Made by a program: the position numbers and the translations under genes
Notes under the pieces: generated by a model
What the model was told of the DNA's origin: nothing
What the model saw: the letters and a program-made list of their open reading frames with translations, nothing else
Database searches by the model: none
In this document: positions 1 through 5,891 of the stretch, one piece after another
Layout: each line of letters begins with the position of its first letter
How positions within the stretch are numbered: position 1 is the first letter of the stretch
Source: Muribaculaceae bacterium
Lineage (GTDB): Bacteria > Pseudomonadota > Alphaproteobacteria > Rs-D84
Length of the DNA: 5,946 nucleotides
Direction of reading: 5' to 3'
Assembly: GCA_023665245.1 (NCBI GenBank)
Contig: JAMPEH010000154.1
Location: forward strand, 1 to 5,946

Positions 1-1253
1 AGGATATGTATCCGGGCAATCAGGATAAGGTTAAGAGCATGGCAATTCTCTATGATGGACAGGTTAAGATGGCACACCTTGCAATTGCAGGAAGCTATTC
101 CGTAAATGGTGTTGCACAGCTTCATACAGAAATTCTTAAGAAGAGAGAGCTTAAAGATTTCTATGAAATGAGACCGGAGCAGTTTAACAATAAGACAAAT
201 GGTATTACACAGAGACGTTTCCTTCTGCATGGCAATCCGCTTCTTGCAGATTGGGTTACAAAGAAAATCGGTAATGAGTGGATTACAAATCTTCCTGTCA
301 TTGAGAAGCTGAAGCCGCTTGCAACGGACAAGAAAGCACAGAAAGAATTTATGGACATAAAGTATAAGAATAAGGTTCGTCTGGCTGAGTATATTAAGGC
401 GAAAAACGATATAGACGTTTCACCTGATTCCATATTTGACGTTCAGGTTAAGAGATTACATGAGTATAAGAGACAGCAGCTTAACATTCTCCACATCATG
501 TATCTCTACAATGAGTTAAAGGCAAATCCTGATATGGACTTTACACCGACAACCTTTATCTTTGGTGCAAAGGCGGCAGCAGGATACAAGACAGCAAAAC
601 TCACCATTAAGCTTATCAATGCGGTTGCAGACGTTGTAAACAATGATAAGACAATTAAGGATAAGATTAAGGTTGTATTTATAGAAAACTATAGGGTATC
701 AAATGCTGAAATTATATTTGCGGCAGCAGATGTAAGTGAGCAGATTTCAACTGCTTCCAGGGAGGCGTCAGGTACAGGTAACATGAAGTTCATGCTCAAC
801 GGAGCACCTACCCTTGGAACCATGGATGGAGCAAATGTTGAGATTGTCGAGGAGGTTGGCGAGGACAACGCATTTATCTTCGGTATGTCGGCAGATGAGG
901 TTATGAAGTACGAGCGTGAGGGCGGATATAATCCTATGGACGTATACAACTCAAATGCAGACTTAAGAAAGGTACTTGACCAGCTTGTAGACGGAACCTA
1001 CTCCGCTGACAGAGAGCTGTTCAGACCATTGTTTGATTCACTTACAAAGCAGGATGTATACTTTACCCTCAAGGACTTTGACTCTTACAAGGCAGCACAA
1101 AAGAAAGTAAACGAAGCATATAAGGATAAGGCAAATTGGGCAAAAATGGCTATGCTCAACACAGCCTGCTCAGGTAAGTTTACATCAGACAGAACGATTG
1201 AGCAGTACGCACAGGAGATATGGAAGCTTGAGAAGGTTAAGGTAACGCTCTAA
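1..1253 (+). CDS. glgP: Glycogen/maltodextrin phosphorylase, C-terminal part (5' end outside window)
   Basis: This GT35-family, PLP-dependent enzyme releases glucose-1-phosphate from alpha-1,4-glucans such as glycogen or maltodextrin in the cytoplasm. The reading frame is open from the left edge (first whole codon at 3), so the ATG at 6 is internal. About 416 codons are visible, roughly the last half of a family usually 750-830 residues long. Counting from that internal Met, the sequence shows the NKTNGIT block near 63, the phosphate-site segment VKRLHEYKRQ near 148-157, and the PLP-lysine motif EASGTGNMKF with Lys261. The latter is followed by the conserved TMDGANVE stretch. The C-terminal helices end normally at TAA, with no frameshift. 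Glycogen and maltodextrin preference cannot be separated from this part. A large inverted repeat begins 17 bp after the stop. The family assignment is firm; the gene symbol is conventional. Confidence 0.96.
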   Translation, partial: DMYPGNQDKVKSMAILYDGQVKMAHLAIAGSYSVNGVAQLHTEILKKRELKDFYEMRPEQFNNKTNGITQRRFLLHGNPLLADWVTKKIGNEWITNLPVIEKLKPLATDKKAQKEFMDIKYKNKVRLAEYIKAKNDIDVSPDSIFDVQVKRLHEYKRQQLNILHIMYLYNELKANPDMDFTPTTFIFGAKAAAGYKTAKLTIKLINAVADVVNNDKTIKDKIKVVFIENYRVSNAEIIFAAADVSEQISTASREASGTGNMKFMLNGAPTLGTMDGANVEIVEEVGEDNAFIFGMSADEVMKYEREGGYNPMDVYNSNADLRKVLDQLVDGTYSADRELFRPLFDSLTKQDVYFTLKDFDSYKAAQKKVNEAYKDKANWAKMAMLNTACSGKFTSDRTIEQYAQEIWKLEKVKVTL

Positions 1254-1270
1254 GATATAAGCTATTGATA

Positions 1271-1465
1271 GGAATTGCGGGCATGGATACAGCCTGTACA
1301 ATAACACAAAAACACGCTTTCGCTCGGTTAAAGACGTAGCGGTACTAGAAAATTGCCGGTTTAAGGTAATCCAAATAAGGATATCTTAGACCGGCAATTT
1401 AAGTACCGACGTCTTCAAACGGTTTTTGTTATTATTGTACAGGCTGTATCCGTGCCCACAATTTT
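1271..1465. repeat. Long interrupted inverted repeat, about 195 bp (MITE-like element or structured RNA)
   Basis: The two ends, 1271-1304 and 1432-1465, pair over 34 positions with one C/A mismatch and three G/T wobbles. The pairing continues inward: 1306-1313 with 1422-1429 (8 bp), 1331-1337 with 1409-1415 (7 bp), 1340-1346 with 1402-1408 (7 bp), and 1350-1360 with 1390-1400 (11 bp, perfect). The apex at 1361-1389 has a further weak stem. The left arm carries about a dozen extra unpaired bases near 1314-1325. There is no open reading frame inside. An AATT occurs at both outer edges (1273-1276 and 1460-1463) and could be a 4-bp target duplication, but AATT is its own complement and is also part of the stem, so this is ambiguous. 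No run of T follows the stem, so an ordinary intrinsic terminator is a poor fit. The inverted repeat is directly visible; its nature is inference. Confidence 0.85.
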
Positions 1466-1536
1466 ACATCACTATATTTTAATTGTATAAAATGAGTTTA
1501 TGCTATCTGTACGGATAAAACTGTTACTTCATAATG

Positions 1537-1565
1537 GGATATTACACGAAAGGGATGCATACAAT
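1537..1565 (+). promoter_or_regulatory. Sigma-E-type (mother-cell) promoter for the spoIID-like gene
   Basis: A -10 element CATACAAT (1558-1565) matches the sigma-E consensus CATACAnT. Exactly 14 bp upstream is GGATATT (1537-1543), which matches the sigma-E -35 (consensus roughly [GT][AC]ATATT) at six of seven positions. Transcription would start near 1572, about 24 bp before the ATG at 1596. B. subtilis spoIID is under sigma-E, so the element fits the gene. It also rules out the upstream in-frame ATG at 1500, which lies before the promoter. Based on motif match only. Confidence 0.7.
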
Positions 1566-1595
1566 TATAAAAGGAAATTGTTTGGGGAGGTGTTT

Positions 1596-2030
1596 ATGAA
1601 AGAAAGATTAGTCAGCTTTTTCATCATCATGTGCTTTTTTTTATTTGCACCATATCTGCTGACGCTGATGATGAACGGCAAACCCCAAACCACAGGCTCC
1701 CGTATTGCAAATTTAAACACAGGGCGGGATGTGATTGTACACGTCGAAAATGGCAATATGCTCATAGATGTAGAGCAGTACATAGCGGGAGTGCTTCCCT
1801 CCGTAGTGCCTGCTGACAGCAGCGAGGAGATTATGGAGGCACAGGCGGTAGCAGTCAGAACAAAGGTATATTTTTCAATGGGGGACAATACAATCATAGA
1901 TGCAAATGATTTGGAATTTAATTTTTTGTCGGAAAACCAAATAAAAGAAAAACTGGGGGAAAAAGCTTATACAAAAAACATGAGAAAATATGAAAATGCA
2001 GTGTTAAATACAGTAGGAACCACAATGTAA
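1596..2030 (+). CDS. spoIID: Short, truncated SpoIID-like protein lacking the catalytic Glu
   Basis: SpoIID is a membrane-anchored lytic transglycosylase of the engulfment (DMP) machinery in sporulating Firmicutes; intact members are about 330 residues. This product has only 144. It has one N-terminal hydrophobic anchor (about 5-27), an extracytoplasmic linker, and the SpoIID signature from about 58: DVEQYIAGVLPS, then AQAVAVRT at 83-90. The family normally reads S-E-M-P after the YxxGV block, with Glu as the catalytic residue (E88 in B. subtilis). Here the sequence is S69-V70-V71-P72, so Glu is replaced by Val. The chain stops after YENAVLNTVGTTM, just where the family continues with the 'GkpI.a.FH' half of the domain. 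The start at 1596 is chosen for its GGGGAGG site (1584-1590) and the sigma-E-like promoter. The gene lies 76 bp before the spoIIQ-like gene. It is probably an inactive remnant or a specialised short form; the family assignment is good, activity is doubtful. Confidence 0.8.
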   Translation: MKERLVSFFIIMCFFLFAPYLLTLMMNGKPQTTGSRIANLNTGRDVIVHVENGNMLIDVEQYIAGVLPSVVPADSSEEIMEAQAVAVRTKVYFSMGDNTIIDANDLEFNFLSENQIKEKLGEKAYTKNMRKYENAVLNTVGTTM

Positions 2031-2033
2031 TAA

Positions 2034-2094
2034 AATAGTATGAATAAATATTTCCACCTTTGCCAATAATAACAGCATTGACGTTCAAATTAAG
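2034..2094 (+). pseudogene. Possible decayed continuation of the spoIID-like gene
   Basis: Directly after two consecutive TAA codons (2028-2033), the same frame reads NSMNKYFHLC (2034-2063). This resembles the SpoIID segment 'nGkpInayFHa' expected at that point. The two TAA codons fall where the family often has Tyr or another residue before the Gly. A one-base shift at 2064 then gives NNNSIDVQIK. The rest of the domain, roughly 150-200 residues, is absent before the next gene. The stretch is short, so chance similarity cannot be excluded. Confidence 0.3.
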
Positions 2095-2106
2095 GAGGCA
2101 GTTATT

Positions 2107-2916
2107 ATGAACAAAGTATGGGAAATATTCAGATCGAAAATATTTTACGTTGCCCTTGGTGTGGGAATTGTTGCATTTGCAGGCTTGGTAGTGGCATATA
2201 ATTATCAGGATGCCAAAAAGGAGCTTTCAACGGGACAGGCAATCGACTTAAACCAGCCGGTAGACGAGCAGATTGCAGATAGTAGTGATGCTGAGGATGA
2301 CAATGAGCCTGTTGCACAAATTGGAAAATTAAATGAGGACAGCAAGAAGGATACGACAAACAAGACAACAGAAAAACCTGCAACGGTTAAGGAGACAGAG
2401 GAAAGAAATAAGAAGGAGACAACGGACGAGGACAGCACGGAGGAGTCAGCGGTAGCTGCATCAAGTGACAGTGCTGTGGCAGATACGAAAAAAGAGTTTA
2501 CCTATAACGGTGGACAGGAGCTTTCATGGCCGCTTATAGGAGATGTAATACTTCCATATAGCATGGATACAACCGTGTACTTTCAAACCCTCAATGCATA
2601 TAAATGTAATCCCGGAATGTTAATAAAGGGAGCAGAAGGAGCAAATGTAATGTCCGTATTTGAGGGTGTCGTTGAGAATATATACGAGACAAAAGAACAC
2701 GGAACGGTTGTTGAGGTTAATCTCGGAAACGGATACATGGCAACATACGGACAGCTTATGAATGTATGTGTAAATGTTGGTGATGTGGTTAGTGCAGACC
2801 AGAATATAGCTGAAGTAGGACCGGTAAGCAGCTATTATACAGAGGAGGGTACACACCTCTATTTCCAGATTTCAAAGGACAACGACCCAATCAATCCATT
2901 AACGCTTATAAAATAA
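2107..2916 (+). CDS. spoIIQ: SpoIIQ-like membrane-anchored LytM/M23 protein, probably non-catalytic
   Basis: The 269-residue protein has a short cytoplasmic N-terminus, one transmembrane segment (about 12-31), a long low-complexity linker rich in Glu, Asp, Lys, Thr and Ser (about 36-135), and a C-terminal LytM/M23 fold (about 139-269). SpoIIQ of sporulating Firmicutes sits in the forespore membrane and binds mother-cell SpoIIIAH during engulfment. Active LytM enzymes carry HxxxD, a YGH-type His and HxH. The equivalent segments here are CNPGML (N168 for His, L172 for Asp), YGQL (Q216 for His) and THLYFQ (H250 kept, Y252 for the second His). A scaffold or adaptor role is therefore more likely than peptidase activity. 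The start has a strong AAGGAGG site (2092-2098). The position after a spoIID-like gene supports SpoIIQ over a generic M23 protein, but orthology is inferred. No convincing sigma-F promoter was seen, so co-transcription from the sigma-E-like promoter is likely. Confidence 0.78.
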   Translation: MNKVWEIFRSKIFYVALGVGIVAFAGLVVAYNYQDAKKELSTGQAIDLNQPVDEQIADSSDAEDDNEPVAQIGKLNEDSKKDTTNKTTEKPATVKETEERNKKETTDEDSTEESAVAASSDSAVADTKKEFTYNGGQELSWPLIGDVILPYSMDTTVYFQTLNAYKCNPGMLIKGAEGANVMSVFEGVVENIYETKEHGTVVEVNLGNGYMATYGQLMNVCVNVGDVVSADQNIAEVGPVSSYYTEEGTHLYFQISKDNDPINPLTLIK

Positions 2917-2927
2917 TAAAGGTATAT

Positions 2928-2978
2928 AAAGGTCTGTTGCAGCACAAATTATTGTCTGTGACGGACCTTTCCTGTTTT
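2928..2978. terminator. Hairpin terminator after the spoIIQ-like gene, possibly bidirectional
   Basis: The 10-bp outer stem AAAGGTCTGT (2928-2937) pairs with ACGGACCTTT (2961-2970) with one G/T wobble. An imperfect inner stem pairs CAG and ACAA with TTGT and CTG. On the plus strand CCTGTTTTA follows. On the minus strand the complement gives a looser T-rich tail, so it may also stop perR transcription, whose stop lies about 130 bp away. The remaining gap to 3097 shows no other gene or clear terminator. Confidence 0.7.
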
Positions 2979-3097
2979 ATGGGGCTGCCGCAGTGAGGAT
3001 TTAAGGGACATAGTTGTTTACCCGTGACAAGCCTTCTTTTATGTTGTATTTTTATAGTTACCGGCTATCTTTAGCATATTGATATTTTGCTTTTCTA

Positions 3098-3484
3098 TTA
3101 TGCCTGGCATGCTTCACATTTTCCTGAAAATAGGACAGAAGCCTCCGTTATTGTGTGAGGGGAATGCTTGGATGCCTCGGTAATAAGGCTTTCCAGTGGC
3201 TGCATATCTATGTCCTTTACGGCTCCGCACGATGTACAAAGAAAATGATAGTGTGGCTTTGTGGTAGCATCAAAATGGTCGGTTTTGCCATTACAGCAAA
3301 GACGGTTAATAATTCCTGCATCCGCCAATTGATTCAAATTTCTGTAAACGGTAGCAAGGCTGATGTTTGGAATGTCCATGCGGATATCCTGAAAAACCAT
3401 TTCGGCTGTCGGATGGTCATAACGTGATTTTAAATTATTTAATATAGCCTCTCTCTGATGACTGTATTTTATAGGTGCAGACAT
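3098..3484 (-). CDS. perR: PerR-type Fur-family peroxide-sensing repressor
   Basis: The 128-residue protein has an N-terminal winged-helix DNA-binding domain (about 5-65, recognition helix around SLATVYRNL at 42-50) and a C-terminal dimerisation and metal domain. The structural zinc site is Cys83, Cys86, Cys123 and Cys126. The regulatory Fe/Mn ligands of B. subtilis PerR (H37, D85, H91, H93, D104) have equivalents H24, D72, H78, H80 and D91, each at identical spacing from the first zinc Cys. The Asp at D91, where Fur and Zur usually have Glu, favours PerR. In this family, iron-catalysed oxidation of the first His (H24 here) and/or H80 by peroxide releases DNA and derepresses oxidative-stress genes. 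The start has a GGGAGG site on the minus strand (3493-3498), 8 bp upstream. A PerR-box-like operator at the predicted transcription start suggests autoregulation. The gene is divergent from a c-di-GMP phosphodiesterase gene. Confidence 0.9.
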   Translation of the reverse strand: MSAPIKYSHQREAILNNLKSRYDHPTAEMVFQDIRMDIPNISLATVYRNLNQLADAGIINRLCCNGKTDHFDATTKPHYHFLCTSCGAVKDIDMQPLESLITEASKHSPHTITEASVLFSGKCEACQA

Positions 3485-3508
3485 GCTGTTTTCCTCCCTT
3501 TTTCATTT

Positions 3509-3527
3509 CACAAGCCAAGGGCTGGTG
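3509..3527 (-). other. Small hairpin in the perR leader
   Basis: CACAAGCC (3509-3516) and GGCTGGTG (3520-3527) pair at 7 of 8 positions around a 3-base loop, in the predicted perR 5' leader about 11 bp upstream of the ribosome binding site. It could affect translation. It is small and may be incidental. Confidence 0.3.
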
Positions 3528-3562
3528 ACTGCAGCAGTGTTTCATGCCGTCATTTTGAAAAA

Positions 3563-3577
3563 TAATAACTATTATCA
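3563..3577. promoter_or_regulatory. PerR-box-like operator (autoregulatory site)
   Basis: The 15-bp site TAATAACTATTATCA matches the B. subtilis Per box TTATAATnATTATAA at 11 of 14 scored positions. It sits inside a symmetrical ATAATA-AC-TATTAT core (3562-3575). It lies just downstream of the predicted perR -10, covering the likely start near 3576, an ideal place for repression. It is about 90 bp from the -35 of the divergent gene. Identification is by motif and position only. Confidence 0.65.
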
Positions 3578-3582
3578 TTTTC

Positions 3583-3612
3583 AGTATATAAGACATGTAT
3601 TATTTATGTCAA
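3583..3612 (-). promoter_or_regulatory. Sigma-A-type promoter for perR
   Basis: Read on the minus strand, TTGACA (3607-3612) and TATACT (3583-3588) are separated by 18 bp. The -35 is perfect and the -10 is one base from TATAAT. The predicted start is near 3576, giving a leader of about 90 nt before the ATG at 3484, with the PerR-box-like site at the start point. Confidence 0.7.
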
Positions 3613-3665
3613 GAATAAAGCAAATTTTTTTAATAATTTTTTTGTCACATTTATATAGTATTTAA

Positions 3666-3694
3666 TTGACATAAGTATATTTAGTTGGTATATT
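3666..3694 (+). promoter_or_regulatory. Sigma-A-type promoter for the PAS-GGDEF-EAL gene
   Basis: TTGACA (3666-3671), a 17-bp spacer and TATATT (3689-3694) make a near-consensus promoter, with a start near 3701. The in-frame TTG at 3685 lies inside this promoter, so it cannot begin translation from this transcript. The ATG at 3748 is preferred. Confidence 0.75.
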
Positions 3695-3747
3695 TTAATA
3701 GTAAGAACAAAAAATGGCATGTTTATATTTTTAGGGAGTCAGGATAC

Positions 3748-5433
3748 ATGAATTTTAGCGAAATAAGGGAGCCTGTAGACGTTGATAGGGCAAAAAGTAT
3801 TGTAAATTCAATTTTGAATTTATCGTACAGTGCAACGGTTATCGTGGATAGGCAGACCTTTGAAATTGTATATATGAATAAGCTTGCGAAGGAAATATTC
3901 GGAAGTAAGGTTGACTGCTTGTGTTATGAGGCATTTTGTACAAGGGAGGTTCCATGTCAGGGATGCAATCTTGTAAGCTTAGAGAGCGGTTCTGTTGTTG
4001 CGTCAAGATATTCAGAAATCTTAGCAAAAAATGTAACTTGGAAGTATTCCAAAATTAATTGGTTTGATGACAGGGATGTTGTTATGGCAACCTTGATGGA
4101 GATAGAGGATGAGCAGGACCCTGTTACAAAGAAATTATCCGAGAAGATAGCAAGAAGCGTAACGATAGACCGAAGTGAGATGGATGAGCTTACCCATATA
4201 CCGGGATATGCAAAATTTTATGTAAATGCAGAGAAAGCCATTCAGGCAAATAAAGATAAGGAATATGCAATCATTGTATTTGATATAGACCGATTTAAAA
4301 ATATAAATGACCTATATGGCATGACAAAGGGTGACGATATTCTTAAATACATCGGAGAGGTGTTAATGGATATCTTCGGATACAATGAAAATTATGCGAG
4401 AATGCATTCGGATATGTTTGCTTTTTACATAGAATATGAACGAAAGATAGATATTATCCGGATAATCGAAAAGATAAGAAAGAAGATAGGCACCAAGGAG
4501 AAAGATGCAGAGGTAAATACGTCCTATGGCATTTATCTTGTTCAGGACAGAAGTGTCCCTATCAATCTTATGTGTGACAGAGCCATGGTGGCAAGCAGAA
4601 CGACTAAGGGCGATGTCATGCGGTTTTGTGCTTTTTATGATGAGCAGTATCGCGAGGATATGATAAGGGTAAGTGAAATAGAGCGTGATATGGTTACTGC
4701 TCTTGAAGAGGGACAGTTCCAGATGTATTTACAGCCAAAGTTCAGGCTGGATACGGAGGAGCTTTGTGGAGCAGAAGCATTAGCAAGATGGCTCCACCCA
4801 AGCAAGGGTATTATTCCGCCGTCAGATTTCATTCCACTGTTTGAGAAAAACGGCTTCATCCTAAAATTGGATGAATACATGTGGGAGGAAGCGTGCAAAA
4901 CTATCAGAAATTGGATTGATGAGGGCAAAGAACCAATCCCTATATCCGTAAATGTATCAAGATACCATATAAAGCACAACAATTTGGAAAATGTGCTGGT
5001 TAATATGGTTGAAAAATACGGTATTGATCCAAAGCTGTTACATCTGGAAATAACGGAGTCGTTATTTTTGGATGAGCCTGCCAAGCTGAACCGTGTTATG
5101 GAGAAGCTCAGGGGACGCGGATTTAAGCTTGAGGTGGATGATTTTGGTTCGGGCTTTTCATCCCTTAACCTAATCAGAAACATATCTGTAGATACGATTA
5201 AGATTGATAAGGATTTCCTTGACAATGAAATCGCATCTGATAAGGGTAAGATAGTGGTAAACCATACCATAGATATGGCAAAGGAGCTTCGGCTTCAGGT
5301 TATTGCGGAAGGTGTTGAGACGAGGGCACATGTTGATTTCTTAAGAAAGTCAAAGTGTGATATTGCACAGGGGTATTATTTTGCAAAGCCAATGCCGCTT
5401 TCAGAGTTCGATAAATTGGGTTTTGAAAATTAA
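3748..5433 (+). CDS. PAS-GGDEF(degenerate)-EAL protein, predicted c-di-GMP phosphodiesterase
   Basis: The 561-residue protein has no visible membrane segment, so it is probably a cytoplasmic sensor that hydrolyses cyclic di-GMP to pGpG. Residues about 20-120 are PAS-like and carry five Cys (57, 59, 64, 70, 73) in the form CxC..C..PCxGC. Residues about 145-296 are a GGDEF domain. It keeps the FDIDRFKNIND metal/nucleotide segment (D179, D181), but the GGDEF motif itself reads HSDMF (220-224), so cyclase activity is unlikely. Residues about 308-556 are an EAL domain with all expected catalytic positions: E343 in EAL, N402, E434 in EITES, D464-D465, K485, E521 in AEGVET and Q541. The ATG at 3748 is chosen for AGGGAG at 3733-3738 and because the promoter at 3666-3694 lies upstream of it. 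The degenerate GGDEF may bind GTP and regulate the EAL domain, as known for some relatives. The sensed signal is unknown. No terminator was seen before acpP. Confidence 0.93.
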   Translation: MNFSEIREPVDVDRAKSIVNSILNLSYSATVIVDRQTFEIVYMNKLAKEIFGSKVDCLCYEAFCTREVPCQGCNLVSLESGSVVASRYSEILAKNVTWKYSKINWFDDRDVVMATLMEIEDEQDPVTKKLSEKIARSVTIDRSEMDELTHIPGYAKFYVNAEKAIQANKDKEYAIIVFDIDRFKNINDLYGMTKGDDILKYIGEVLMDIFGYNENYARMHSDMFAFYIEYERKIDIIRIIEKIRKKIGTKEKDAEVNTSYGIYLVQDRSVPINLMCDRAMVASRTTKGDVMRFCAFYDEQYREDMIRVSEIERDMVTALEEGQFQMYLQPKFRLDTEELCGAEALARWLHPSKGIIPPSDFIPLFEKNGFILKLDEYMWEEACKTIRNWIDEGKEPIPISVNVSRYHIKHNNLENVLVNMVEKYGIDPKLLHLEITESLFLDEPAKLNRVMEKLRGRGFKLEVDDFGSGFSSLNLIRNISVDTIKIDKDFLDNEIASDKGKIVVNHTIDMAKELRLQVIAEGVETRAHVDFLRKSKCDIAQGYYFAKPMPLSEFDKLGFEN

Positions 5434-5456
5434 AAGAAAAAATAGTGCTTGTGTCC

Positions 5457-5485
5457 TTGACATATATATATAGCTGTTGTATATT
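5457..5485 (+). promoter_or_regulatory. Sigma-A-type promoter for acpP
   Basis: TTGACA (5457-5462), a 17-bp spacer and TATATT (5480-5485), with a start near 5492 and a leader of about 65 nt. The hexamers and spacing are identical to those of the preceding gene's promoter. A short stem, CCGAT with GTCGG, lies in the leader. No clear FapR- or FabT-type operator was recognised. Confidence 0.75.
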
Positions 5486-5556
5486 GAAAACCATAAAGAA
5501 CAAACCGATGGTATGGCTGTCGGAGTTATATAAAGAAAAAAGGAGAATATTAAATT

Positions 5557-5790
5557 ATGTTAGAGAAAATGAAAGAAATTATTGCTGAACAGTTGGGAGT
5601 AGATGCTTCAGATGTAGAGCTTTCAACATCCTTTAAGGACGACCTTGGCGCTGATTCACTTGACTTGTTTGAGCTTGTTATGGCACTTGAGGAGGAGTTC
5701 AATTGCGAGATTCCTTCAGATGATTTAACATCAATAGCAACAGTAGAGGATATCATCAAGTACCTTAAGGAAATGGGTATTGAGGAGTAG
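5557..5790 (+). CDS. acpP: Acyl carrier protein
   Basis: This small acidic protein carries growing fatty-acyl chains on a 4'-phosphopantetheine arm during type II fatty acid synthesis in the cytoplasm. It is full length at 77 residues. The modification site is Ser34 in the conserved GADSLDLFEL motif, followed by the recognition-helix segment ALEEEF and the usual C-terminal helix. The start at 5557 has AGGAGA at 5541-5546. The gene stands alone here with its own promoter and terminator, rather than inside a fab operon. A specialised ACP for another pathway cannot be excluded, but the sequence looks like the general housekeeping type. Confidence 0.96.
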   Translation: MLEKMKEIIAEQLGVDASDVELSTSFKDDLGADSLDLFELVMALEEEFNCEIPSDDLTSIATVEDIIKYLKEMGIEE

Positions 5791-5815
5791 TCGGTAAATG
5801 ACTACTACATATAAA

Positions 5816-5880
5816 AAAGGGAACCATCTTTTAAAGAGTACTCTTTAATAAGATGGTTCCTTTTGATTTAATTTGTTTTT
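5816..5880. terminator. Bidirectional intrinsic terminator between acpP and the convergent gene
   Basis: GGAACCATCTT (5820-5830) pairs perfectly with AAGATGGTTCC (5850-5860), extended outward by A/T pairs to 5816-5864. The loop is a perfect 18-bp palindrome (5831-5848) that can form a further 7-bp stem with a 4-base tip. A T-rich tail follows on the plus strand (5861-5880). A run of six A at 5813-5818 supplies the T-run for the minus strand, so it can end both convergent genes. Confidence 0.92.
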
Positions 5881-5891
5881 GTTTGTGGATA

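Noticed and set aside
1271..1465. The large inverted repeat as a plain glgP terminator
   Set aside because: There is no T-run directly after the stem, and the pairing is far longer than terminators need. Some termination effect is still possible.
1500..1595. In-frame ATG at 1500 that would extend the spoIID-like protein by 32 residues
   Set aside because: It has no ribosome binding site, lies upstream of the sigma-E-like promoter, and the added residues precede what is clearly an N-terminal membrane anchor. The ATG at 1596 has GGGGAGG at good spacing.
2078..2106. Sigma-A-like TTGACG...GTTATT before the spoIIQ-like gene
   Set aside because: The -10 would touch the start codon and the ribosome binding site would fall in the spacer, so no useful leader could be made.
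3483..3665. 60-codon plus-strand open frame in the perR/PDE intergenic region
   Set aside because: It runs through the perR leader, operator and promoter, has no ribosome binding site and translates to nonspecific hydrophobic residues.
3685..3747. TTG start at 3685 for the PAS-GGDEF-EAL gene
   Set aside because: The TTG sits between the -35 and -10 of a near-consensus promoter and has no ribosome binding site; the ATG at 3748 has AGGGAG upstream.
4635..5270. 211-codon minus-strand open frame
   Set aside because: It lies entirely opposite the conserved EAL domain, has low-complexity Ser-rich translation and no recognisable motif; it is a shadow of the real gene.
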